A stretch of 64,000 nucleotides of DNA from Caulobacteraceae bacterium. Lineage in GTDB: Bacteria; Pseudomonadota; Alphaproteobacteria; Caulobacterales; Caulobacteraceae. Below the pieces are notes generated by a model, which had not been told where the DNA came from, ran no database searches, and was given only the letters and a program-made list of their open reading frames with translations. Both the position numbers and the translations under genes were made by a program. The stretch lies in contig JAFBAO010000052.1 of the NCBI GenBank assembly GCA_019247715.1, positions 1 through 64,000 on the forward strand, given 5' to 3'. Shown piece after piece: positions 35,910 to 43,743 of this stretch (the stretch's first letter is position 1; each line of letters starts with the position of its first letter).

Positions 35910-36956
35910 CTAAACCCCGAGCAGGCCCGCCAGATCGTAGTCGCCGGCGGCCTCGCCGAACCGCAGCCCGTGGGCCTCCACCACCTCGATCGGCTGCATC
36001 TCCGGCGGGACCGTGAACCAGGTGAGGCCATGGATGGTGTGGCGCCGGTAGCGGCCCCAGGCCTCGTCGGGGTCCCATGGGTCGGGAACCCCCAAAGCCC
36101 GCAGCTCGGCCAGGTAAAGGGCCAGCAGATCGCGCTCGTGCGCCCGCCGCTCGGAGGGCTCGAGCGAGCCGACGATCATGTAGTTCACGTCGTGCAGGGC
36201 CGTGCAGCGGACGTAGGCCTGGAAGTCCAGATAGCCGGGCGCGCCGTCCGGATCGAAGAACATGTTCCCGATGTGCGGGTCGCCGTGACAGAAGGTCTGC
36301 GGGCCGGTGTCGACGAGGGCCCAGTTGGCCTTCAGGGCGGCCATCGTTCGCTTCTCGTCGTGGAAGGCCGCCGGGATGGTGGAGCCCCGGCGTTCCTTGA
36401 GGCAGCGGGCGTAGTGGGCCGGCTCCAGGAGGATGTCGGTGAACTTGTGGTCCACCCGCTCGCCCAGCGAGCGCAAGCTGGGAAGGGCGGGGTCCTCCCA
36501 GAGCGCGGCGTGGATGCGCGCCTGCAGCTTCAGCACCTTCTCGGCGATGTCGGCGGTGAGAGGCGCGCCGCTGAAGGAGGTGAAGCGGCACGCGCGGAGC
36601 GTCAGGTCCTCCATCAGCACCAGGCCCTGGTCGTCGTTGTGGGCGGCGAAGTAGCCCCGCGGCAGGTTGGCCTCGATCCGCGGCCGCCAGGCCTCGAAGA
36701 AGATCGCCTCGGCCTGGTAGGAGGCCTTGAAGGCGACAGAGTGCCAATCGAGCCCGCCCTTGAGGAACATCGACGGCGGCAGCCCGAGGCGCTCGCCCTC
36801 GGCGTTGTAGGAAAGCTTCAGCTGCAGCTTGCTGCCGGTGCCGGCGACGAAGCGGCCGTGCTCCATTCGGGTGACCTCGACGCCGGGATAGCGCTGCTGA
36901 AGCGCCTGGGTGACCCAGTCGACGGTCACCTCCTCGACCCGCATCGGAAGCCTCAT
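35910..36956 (-). CDS. Phosphotransferase (aminoglycoside-phosphotransferase/EcKinase-like)
   Basis: 348 aa from ATG 36956 (GAAAGG upstream; ATG 36944 is an alternative). The kinase-like fold carries HGDPHIGN at 224-231 with catalytic D226 and metal-binding N231, and the second Asp at D244 in DFQ. The N-terminal lobe has an MFLKGG strand. This resembles the APH/choline-kinase and EcKinase families; relatives occur next to fatty-acid and steroid CoA-ligases as phosphorylating enzymes of unknown substrate. It sits between an amidohydrolase and the CoA ligase. Confidence 0.88.
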   Translation of the reverse strand: MRLPMRVEEVTVDWVTQALQQRYPGVEVTRMEHGRFVAGTGSKLQLKLSYNAEGERLGLPPSMFLKGGLDWHSVAFKASYQAEAIFFEAWRPRIEANLPRGYFAAHNDDQGLVLMEDLTLRACRFTSFSGAPLTADIAEKVLKLQARIHAALWEDPALPSLRSLGERVDHKFTDILLEPAHYARCLKERRGSTIPAAFHDEKRTMAALKANWALVDTGPQTFCHGDPHIGNMFFDPDGAPGYLDFQAYVRCTALHDVNYMIVGSLEPSERRAHERDLLALYLAELRALGVPDPWDPDEAWGRYRRHTIHGLTWFTVPPEMQPIEVVEAHGLRFGEAAGDYDLAGLLGV

Positions 36957-36991
36957 GCTGCGCCTTTCGCTAATGCGCCGGCCAGGGCTGG

Positions 36992-37988
36992 TCAGGGCAA
37001 GCCGAGACGATAGACCCGGTCGGCCACGCCGTAGAACATCGCCGTCCGTTCCGCCTCGGAATAAGCCGCGCCGATGCGCTTGAGCATGTTCCAGAGCGTG
37101 GCGTAGCTGCTGGTGTGGCGGTCCACCGGGAAGTTGCTCTCGAACATGCAGCGCTCGGGGCCGAAGGCCTCGATGGTGCGGTGGAAGAGATCGCCGAACG
37201 TCGCGGCCATGGCCTCCGAATCCGGCGGGCGCGGCCAGTCCACCCCGGCCAGCCACATGCCCTGTCCGCCCAGCTTGACCACGACATTGGGCGAAGCCGC
37301 CGCCTCGCCGATCAGCCCGCGCCATTCGGCGAGCGCTTCGTCGCGCCGCCCCTGGTAGGGCCCGATGCCCAACGGGGAGCCGATGTGGTCGAGGATAATC
37401 AGGGTGTCTGGGAAGGCGCGGGCTAGGCTGGCCACCTGCGGCAGCTGGAAATGGTAGATGCAGGCGTCGAAGCTCAAGCCGCGCGGGGCCAACTCGGCGA
37501 AGCCGCGACGGAACGCCGGCTCGTCGTAGAGCTGCGGGCGGGGCCTCGAACATCTCGGTCAGGGTGGGATCCCAGGAGGCGATCTGACGCACGCCGCGCA
37601 GGCGCTGGGGAGCGGCGGCCCGATGCGCGTCGAGCACCTCGGCGACGTTGGGCAGGCGCAGCTCGGCGTTGCAGACGATCCCGGCGCAGATCCTGGTCGG
37701 CAACCCGCGTCTCGCGGCCGCCTCGGCCACCCCGTTGGCGTAGGCCGTCTCGCCCACCGGACGCAGTTCCTGCGGGCCCGTCTCGGCGTAGTTCGCGTAG
37801 GCGTCGACATAGACCGTGGCGCGGATGTTGTGGCCGCTCGCCACGTCGGCGGCGATCTCGTCCAGCCGGTAGGGCCCGTCCTGGTAGTGCAGGGTCCCGG
37901 GCCAGAGATGATGGTGCGGGTCGATGATCGGCCGCCCTGGATCAAGGATCGGCTCGGGGCTGATCGCCGGCGGGGCGGTCGCGCTCAT
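36992..37988 (-). pseudogene. Amidohydrolase family protein, frameshifted
   Basis: From ATG 37988 the first frame reads IIDPHHHLWPG (metal-binding HxH) and then RATVYVDAYANY, and continues to about 37545. The sequel RPQLYDEPAFRRGFAELAPRGLSFDACIYHFQLPQ and the rest to 36992 lies in another frame. The change occurs in a CCCCGCCC run (about 37537-37546). Restored, this would be a normal ~332-aa PF04909 protein with late FESNFPVDR. It precedes the phosphotransferase and follows the small unknown gene. Confidence 0.8.
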
Positions 37989-38013
37989 TCCGATGCGCGC
38001 CCGGAAATCGTCC

Positions 38014-38328
38014 TCACCACTGCCCGATCTGATAGTCGACGATGGTCTCGTAGGGGGCGGGCCAGCCGCTCTTGCGGTTCACGTCGATGGGCGTCTCGAT
38101 CCAGTGGTAGCTGAACGCCTCCGGAAGCGGCGGCCCCCCGGTCCAGACCAGCATGTGCAAGTTGGCCTGGGTCAGGTCGCCCTCGAGGTATTTGCCGTTC
38201 CACTGGAAGACGCCGGTACGCCCGTCCGGATTGGTCACCTTGACAATGCCTTCGGCGATCTCTTCGTACATCTGCTTGAACGCGACGTAATAGTATTTGC
38301 GCAGGGCCCGTTTCTTAACTTCGGTCAC
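38014..38328 (-). CDS. Small protein of unknown function coupled to Rieske oxygenase
   Basis: 104 aa from GTG 38328, which overlaps the oxygenase stop as GTGA, so its translation is probably coupled. It has a basic N-terminus (MTEVKKRALRKYYYVAFKQMYEE), an INGKYLEGDL-like mid-section and an aromatic-rich C-terminus ending DYQIGQW. There are no Cys residues, so it is not a ferredoxin, and it is much shorter than an oxygenase beta subunit. I do not recognise the family. Its placement suggests a stabilising or substrate-delivery partner of the oxygenase. Confidence 0.65.
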   Translation of the reverse strand: MTEVKKRALRKYYYVAFKQMYEEIAEGIVKVTNPDGRTGVFQWNGKYLEGDLTQANLHMLVWTGGPPLPEAFSYHWIETPIDVNRKSGWPAPYETIVDYQIGQW

Positions 38329-39740
38329 TTATTGGACTCCTCCGCCAGGTAGTCGCCGTTCTCGAAGCCCATGGCCTTGTTGTAGAGGTCATGCCAGTGC
38401 CGAACCGGCGCCTCGTTGTGGTCCGAAAGGATCACATAGCCCTGCCGTGACGTCTTCAGCCCGATCTGAACGAAGGGCATGTTGGCCAGATCCTGCTGGA
38501 AGATGCGGGCCAGCTGACCCAGTTCCGGCGCATCGCCGATCGACTGACCGGGCTGCAGCACGTGCGGCGGCGCCGGCGGCGGGCGCGGACGGTCCTCCGG
38601 CCAGGGGGCCATCAGCACCACGTCCATCAGCGACCGGTTGGGATCGCTCTTGTAGGGCCGGAACCGATAGAGCAGGCGGCTGAAGCCGCCCCACGGGTGC
38701 ATGTTCGGCCAGATGTGCACCATTTCCCCGCCGCCCATGTGCACGTCGTGATAGTCGTCGATGGCGTCGCCCAGGACGCTGCGGTGGTACTCGCGGATGA
38801 CGTTCTTGATGACCTCGTTGGCCTTCTCGCCCTCGGGGACCTTGATCGGCGGATCCTCGTTCAGGTGGAAACCCCACCGCTGGTCGACCACCTGCTGTTC
38901 GGTCTCGGCCGCCGTGGCGTAGCCCGGAGGGTTCTTGTACTTGTCGGTGGGCAGCTGCGGCGTGTTGCGCATCCAGTTGCCGAAGTCGTCCCAGCGCATG
39001 CCGGTGGAAGCGCGGTCGCCCGGCGTGCGGACCATCTGCGGGTGGGTGAAGTTGACGTGCCAGGCTTCCAGGAACGCTTCCTGGGCCACCTTCCAGTTGC
39101 AGGCGATGTCCGCCACCACGTGCACCTGGGCCCACCGCTTGGCGAAGTCGTGCCCGGCGCCCTCGTAGTGGTCGGGCAGTTCGCCCAGAAAGTCCTCCAG
39201 CGACTCGCAGTCGGGATCGGGGTTGATGAAGACGAAGCCGCCCCAGGTTCCGGTCCGCGCCTCGGGCAGGCGGGTGACCTCGTCGCGGGTGCCCGCGAAA
39301 TCCCAGCCGCAGGTCATGTCCTTCATGGTCCCGTCGATATTCCAGGCCCAGCCGTGAAACATGCAGCGGAATTCCTCGGCCCGCTTGCCGTTGAAGTCGC
39401 AAAGCCGCCGCCCGCGGTGCAGGCAGGAGTTCCAGTAGGCCTTGATCTCGTCGGCCGCAGTGCGGACCACGATGAACGAGAGCTCGGCGATCTCGTAGAC
39501 CACATAGTCGCCGACATTGGGGATCTCGTCCTCCCGGCAGGCCCACTGCCAGGTCTTCTTCCAGATCCGCTCCACCTCGAGGTCGTGGTAGGCCTGCTTG
39601 AAGAACCGGTCGACCGGCACCCGCATGACGCCCGGACGATAGGGCGGCGTCTCGCGAACGAGATGCTCCGGATAGGGCGTTTCCCTGCGGGCCCCGGCCT
39701 TCGCCGTCTTGGCGTCCTTCTTGTCCTCGACCATGGACAT
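38325..39740 (-). CDS. Rieske [2Fe-2S] ring-hydroxylating oxygenase, alpha subunit
   Basis: 471 aa from ATG 39740 (GGAGAGA upstream; ATG 39776 is possible). The Rieske cluster ligands are C106, H108, C126 and H129 (CxH-17-CxxH). The mononuclear iron ligands H228 and H233 follow. The bridging residue, Asp in naphthalene dioxygenase, is Glu225 here, as I recall for carnitine monooxygenase CntA. It should monooxygenate or dioxygenate a substrate using electrons from a separate reductase. No ferredoxin or reductase gene is nearby. The promoter region has a 13-bp tandem repeat. Confidence 0.93.
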   Translation of the reverse strand: MSMVEDKKDAKTAKAGARRETPYPEHLVRETPPYRPGVMRVPVDRFFKQAYHDLEVERIWKKTWQWACREDEIPNVGDYVVYEIAELSFIVVRTAADEIKAYWNSCLHRGRRLCDFNGKRAEEFRCMFHGWAWNIDGTMKDMTCGWDFAGTRDEVTRLPEARTGTWGGFVFINPDPDCESLEDFLGELPDHYEGAGHDFAKRWAQVHVVADIACNWKVAQEAFLEAWHVNFTHPQMVRTPGDRASTGMRWDDFGNWMRNTPQLPTDKYKNPPGYATAAETEQQVVDQRWGFHLNEDPPIKVPEGEKANEVIKNVIREYHRSVLGDAIDDYHDVHMGGGEMVHIWPNMHPWGGFSRLLYRFRPYKSDPNRSLMDVVLMAPWPEDRPRPPPAPPHVLQPGQSIGDAPELGQLARIFQQDLANMPFVQIGLKTSRQGYVILSDHNEAPVRHWHDLYNKAMGFENGDYLAEESNK

Positions 39741-39776
39741 GTTCGTGTCTCTCCGACCGAGCCGCGTCGCGGCCAT

Positions 39777-39802
39777 TTCAGCATACTAATTCAGCATACT
39801 AA
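39777..39802. repeat. Tandem 13-bp direct repeat upstream of Rieske gene
   Basis: TTCAGCATACTAA occurs twice, head to tail, with no spacer, just outside the Rieske gene in the AT-rich intergenic region. On the minus strand it gives AGTATGC twice, with a possible -10-like TAGTAT. A regulator-binding site or a duplicated promoter element is plausible. Confidence 0.6.
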
Positions 39803-39920
39803 ATCATTCGAACCTTATGCCGGCGGGGGGATGGCGGAGTCAACCGACCGCGGCCCGAAAATGGGCGCCTGCGCCGCGCCGGGAGGGGGCCGACGGGCGC
39901 CGCCGCCCGGGGGCGGAGCT

Positions 39921-40415
39921 CTACGGCTGCGCCAGGCTTTCGACCCGCTCGACGGTGCGTCGGGCGACCTCCTGTTCGACCAGCTCGACGAAGAAGCCCA
40001 GGGCGTCGAGGGTGTCGAGGTAGACGATCCCGAAGCTGCCGTCCGCGCGGCGGCTGGAATGGACCTCGAAGCAGGGGGTTACGCCCCCGGGCCGCTGGGT
40101 CGGGTCGTCGGTGGCGTAGCCGACGTGAAAGACCCCCTCGCCGCGGCTAGCCAGGAACTCCCCCGCCGGCCCGTTTCCGAGCCCCGGCTGGACGAGCTCG
40201 ACAACCAGATCCCCCCAGCGGCCGAAGGCGTTCTTGTTGGCGATGATCCCTCGCCAGTCGCGATGGCGCGCCTCGTAGTGGGTGTCGAGCCGCGAGAAGG
40301 CCGGCACGCCCAGCAGGGTGCGGTAGCGAGCCATGCCCGCATCGATGTCCCGGACCACGACCCCGAAGTGGTAGAGCCGGCCATCGATCGTCGGCAGGGT
40401 GGCGGCCGGGGTCAT
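39921..40415 (-). CDS. VOC superfamily protein
   Basis: 164 aa from ATG 40415, which overlaps the preceding DUF1214-like gene's stop (ATGA). It shows DGRLYHFGVVVRDIDAGMARYRTLLG at the N-terminus, with a metal-site His, and HVGYATDD, ELV and FVELVEQE later, the paired beta-alpha-beta layout of glyoxalase-like proteins. Isomerase, lyase or extradiol activity cannot be told apart. It is last in the operon with SDR, sulfotransferase and DUF1214-like genes. Confidence 0.85.
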   Translation of the reverse strand: MTPAATLPTIDGRLYHFGVVVRDIDAGMARYRTLLGVPAFSRLDTHYEARHRDWRGIIANKNAFGRWGDLVVELVQPGLGNGPAGEFLASRGEGVFHVGYATDDPTQRPGGVTPCFEVHSSRRADGSFGIVYLDTLDALGFFVELVEQEVARRTVERVESLAQP

Positions 40416-41632
40416 GTCTGGAACCTCGCCGCATACCAGCGCCGTCGGGCCGACATCTGAGCGTCGCGGGCAACCTGGTCGAGACGCGGATGGCCCGAGG
40501 GCAAGTGATCGTAGACCTTGGCCAGCGGAACCACCGTGGCGACCGGGGTCGGCATGGCGCCGACGGGCCGCAGCCAGCGGTAGAAAAGGAAGCCGCGGCG
40601 CGAGCCGCCGACGTCCAGCCAGTTGGGGGTCAGGGGATCGCGATGCGCCAGCACGCAGCGGAAGCGTCCATCCGCGTCGATATGGGCGTGGGCGTGGCTG
40701 ATGCTGGTCTGACGATGCTGGTTGTCCGGCGACTCCCACCAGGCGTTGTGGAGCTGGAAGCTCCAGTACCGGGCCTCCGGGAGGTCGGAGGTCACCACCA
40801 GAGCCTCGTCCTCTCCGAGCTCCCAGCAGCAGGTCCCGTAGTTGAGCGGACTGCCCGCGGGCGGTTCGAAGCCCGGCACGCCCGGCGGCCGCGAGCCGGG
40901 CGGCCCTACGACGTTCGGCGTGGACTCGGCGCGGATGTTGCTCGCGCGCTTGAACCACCACGTCGACATGGGCTCCAGCATCTCTCTGGCCGAATCGATC
41001 TGGTCCGCGAGCCGCGCCGGGGTCAGCGGCGCGGGCTGGCGCGGCCGGTCCGGGTCGATGCGCTCGATGGTCAGCCGCGTAGGCCGCAGGTCGCTCGGAT
41101 CCATGTGGTAGATCCGGCCGCCGAAGCCGCCCTTCGCCATCGGGTACATGTCCGGCACGACGTGCGGGCCCTCGTGCTCCTGCGGGTCTAGCGGCTGCCA
41201 GTTGCCGGGCTGTTCTTCGCCCCCGACCTGGATCTCGAACTTGCCGTCCTCATCGTCGTATTTCAGGTCCTTGGACCAGAACCGGCCGAGCTGCAGCTCT
41301 CGCCCCGCGTGATCCCCGATCACCCGATAGGCTCCCGAGCCGCGGACGGCGGCGTTCATGTAGGTGATGTAGGTGTCGGGACCGGCGTACTTGAAGCGGT
41401 CGTCCAGCGCTCGGAAGAACGACGGGAAATCCGGATCGTCGAACTCCGTGCGGTGCTGCAAGGTCATCAGGGCCATCCGCAGCAGCGCGCGAACCGCTTC
41501 GGCGAGCTCCTGCGGATTGTCGACGTCCTCTAGCTCGTCGATGGTGCGCAGGCCCATGCGGCTGAGGTCCTCGCACAGCCCGAGCCAAGCCGCGCGGAGA
41601 ACATCCCGGTCGTCTTCCTGCAAGCCGCCCAT
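40412..41632 (-). CDS. DUF1214-like protein
   Basis: 406 aa from ATG 41632 with GGGAGAA. Organisation matches 24131-25303: an N-terminal helical part, a beta-rich middle with TYITYMNAAVRGSGAYRVIGDHAG, and the C-terminal ARYWSFQLHNAWWES, DPLTPNWLDVGG and YRW. It is the third copy in this window. Upstream (20 nt) is a sulfotransferase and, before it, an SDR; downstream is a VOC gene overlapping by four bases. The recurring partnership suggests a shared pathway step. Function unknown. Confidence 0.78.
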   Translation of the reverse strand: MGGLQEDDRDVLRAAWLGLCEDLSRMGLRTIDELEDVDNPQELAEAVRALLRMALMTLQHRTEFDDPDFPSFFRALDDRFKYAGPDTYITYMNAAVRGSGAYRVIGDHAGRELQLGRFWSKDLKYDDEDGKFEIQVGGEEQPGNWQPLDPQEHEGPHVVPDMYPMAKGGFGGRIYHMDPSDLRPTRLTIERIDPDRPRQPAPLTPARLADQIDSAREMLEPMSTWWFKRASNIRAESTPNVVGPPGSRPPGVPGFEPPAGSPLNYGTCCWELGEDEALVVTSDLPEARYWSFQLHNAWWESPDNQHRQTSISHAHAHIDADGRFRCVLAHRDPLTPNWLDVGGSRRGFLFYRWLRPVGAMPTPVATVVPLAKVYDHLPSGHPRLDQVARDAQMSARRRWYAARFQT

Positions 41633-41652
41633 ATCCGGTTCTCCCTATGCGC

Positions 41653-42777
41653 TCAAAGGCCGTACCGACCGATGTAGGCGGCCATCCGCTCGCGAATGCC
41701 GCCGTTCGTCAGTCCGAAGTCCTCGGGGGCGTAGCGGTGCGCCCCATGCTTGTCCTTCGGCCGCTCGCGCAGCCAGGTCTGCATCGCGGCCCGAGCCTGC
41801 GGGCTCAGCTCACGCGACAGCCCGCGATAGATCTGCTCGGCCGCCGCCAACGGATCGGCGATGAAGGCTCGATAGTCGACGTCCACGAACTTCCGCTGCG
41901 GATGCGCCTCTCGCGCCGCCGCCAGGCGCTCGCCCGCCAACGCCCAGATGCGCAGCCGATGCGCCCCGAGCTCGGCCGGCGCAAACGCCCCCTCGCCCCG
42001 GCCCTGGGTCGCGATGAGGCTGCAGCCCGAAACGATGGTCTCGGCCGGATCGCGGTAGATGTGCACGAACACGGCGTCCGGGAACGTCTCCAGCATCGCG
42101 TCCATGCCGAAGGTGTGGCTGGGGTTCTTCAGCAGCCAGGGGCTGACGGTGTCGCCCCCGCTGATCAGGCGCAGATTGTCCGCGAGGCGCCGGTAGGACG
42201 GCCGCTCGTCCTGCTCGATGAACCAGGCATGGTAAGCCGGCACGGGCAGCGACGACACCCACATCATGCTGACGAATGATTGCCGCATCAGCTGGATGCA
42301 TTCTTCGGGATCGTCCGGGGCGACGTCGTGAAGCGGGTTGGGGCCTTGGGCGCGGTAGACGCCCAGGCGCGCCCGGTATTCGGGATCGGCCTCCCATTCC
42401 GGCCGTGGCGGGCGAGGCCGCGGGTGGGGCGCGATCCAGGCGGGAATCCATTGATAGGCCGGATCGGCGGCCAGCATCTGATGTAGCGCCGTGGTGCCCG
42501 AGCGCGGCAGTCCCACCACCACGACCTGCCGGGCGAGCGGCGCCTTCAGGAGCTCGGGGCGCCTCGACCATTCCCACTGCGACCAAAGGCGGCTCGCCAG
42601 GACGGCGGCCGCGGTCTGGCGCACCCGGGCGTCGAGGGCCGCGCCCGCGTGCGGGCTCGAGGCGGCGGCCTCCAGCAGCACCCGCAAGCCGACCAGATAG
42701 TCGTCCGGCCCGAAATCCGTGAGCCCCCCCGTCATCTCCGAGGCGAGGGCGTGAACCTCGTCGGCGAGGACGGTCAC
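41653..42777 (-). CDS. Sulfotransferase family protein
   Basis: 374 aa from GTG 42777 (GTGA overlap with the SDR stop). The PAPS-binding loop GLPRSGTT is at about residues 88-95 and the 3'-phosphate motif YRDPAETIVSGCSL follows near the middle. A C-terminal DKHGAHRYAPEDFGL resembles the tail of the first sulfotransferase (5572-6720). It is in the operon SDR - sulfotransferase - DUF1214-like - VOC. A hydroxylated intermediate is the likely acceptor, but the family includes proteins with other uses. Confidence 0.88.
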   Translation of the reverse strand: MTVLADEVHALASEMTGGLTDFGPDDYLVGLRVLLEAAASSPHAGAALDARVRQTAAAVLASRLWSQWEWSRRPELLKAPLARQVVVVGLPRSGTTALHQMLAADPAYQWIPAWIAPHPRPRPPRPEWEADPEYRARLGVYRAQGPNPLHDVAPDDPEECIQLMRQSFVSMMWVSSLPVPAYHAWFIEQDERPSYRRLADNLRLISGGDTVSPWLLKNPSHTFGMDAMLETFPDAVFVHIYRDPAETIVSGCSLIATQGRGEGAFAPAELGAHRLRIWALAGERLAAAREAHPQRKFVDVDYRAFIADPLAAAEQIYRGLSRELSPQARAAMQTWLRERPKDKHGAHRYAPEDFGLTNGGIRERMAAYIGRYGL

Positions 42778-43619
42778 CCCGACGTCTTTTCAGCTGTCGC
42801 GGCCGTGCGCAGGACCTGGGCCATGCCGAGGATGTTGGTCACCCCGCCGTCCACCTGCAGGCACTGGCCGGTGACGAAGCGCGACTCGTCGCTGGCGAAG
42901 AACAAGGCCGAGAAGGCCGCGTCCCAGCCGTCGCCCTCGAGGCCGAGCATGTTGAGTTGGTTGCGAAGCTCGCGGTTCTTGTCGTGGCCGCCGGAAAGCC
43001 GGGCGATGTGCGGGGTGTGCAGGTGGCCCGGTATGACGCAATTGACCCGGATGCGGTCCTTTCCCAGCGCCATGGCCATGTCGCGGGTGAGGGGGATGAG
43101 GGCCCCCTTGGCGGTCCCGTAGCCGATGGCGCCCGAGCTTTGCAGGCCGGCCACCGATCCGATGTTGATGACCGCGCCGCCGCCCGCCTGCCGCATGGCC
43201 GGGACCGCGGCCGCCGTCATGCGCATAGTGGCTTTCAGGTTGCCCTCGTAGATCTCGTCCCAGACCTCGGGGTCGAAGGCGTCCAGGGAGACGCTCTTGT
43301 GCACGGCGACGTTGTTCACCAGGACGTCCAGCCGGCCGAAGCGGGCGAGGGCGGTCGAAACCGCCGCCTCGCAATCTTGGGCGCGGGTGGTGTCCCCGAC
43401 GAACGCCGCCGCCTCGCCGCCGGCCTCGAGGATCGCCGAGACGGTCTTCTGGGTCCGGTCCGGGGTGCGTCCCATGACCACGACCCGGGCGCCCTGGGCC
43501 GCGAACAGCCTCGCCATGGCCGAGCCCGTGCCAGGATAGTCGCCCGTCGATCCGCCGCCGACGACCAGCGCGACTTTGGCCTCGAGCCGCGCACCCCCCG
43601 TTATACGCTCGTCCTGCAA
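42774..43619 (-). CDS. SDR family NAD(P)-dependent oxidoreductase
   Basis: 281 aa from the ATG at 43619. The cofactor site is unusual: GGGSTGDYPGTGSAMA, a longer glycine loop than the normal GxxxGxG. NNVAV, INIGS and the active pair YGTAK (Tyr and Lys retained) follow, ending with VTGQCLQVDGG. It heads the minus-strand operon and its stop overlaps the sulfotransferase start by four bases. The extended loop suggests a variant of the 3-oxoacyl reductase type; substrate unknown. Confidence 0.9.
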   Translation of the reverse strand: MQDERITGGARLEAKVALVVGGGSTGDYPGTGSAMARLFAAQGARVVVMGRTPDRTQKTVSAILEAGGEAAAFVGDTTRAQDCEAAVSTALARFGRLDVLVNNVAVHKSVSLDAFDPEVWDEIYEGNLKATMRMTAAAVPAMRQAGGGAVINIGSVAGLQSSGAIGYGTAKGALIPLTRDMAMALGKDRIRVNCVIPGHLHTPHIARLSGGHDKNRELRNQLNMLGLEGDGWDAAFSALFFASDESRFVTGQCLQVDGGVTNILGMAQVLRTAATAEKTSG

Positions 43620-43743
43620 AGGCGCTCCTCCCGACGCCCCGGCGGTTCCGAGCGCACGGGTGCGAGGCCGCCAGTCTAGGCGCTCCGGCGTCCGAGCATC
43701 AACCTCCGCTCTGCAAGCCGTGGTGGGCGCAGGGGAGGGGCGG

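Noticed and set aside
35782..36747. Upstream extension of the acyl-CoA ligase frame
   Set aside because: It overlaps the phosphotransferase in another frame; the ligase has its own good ribosome site at 35781.
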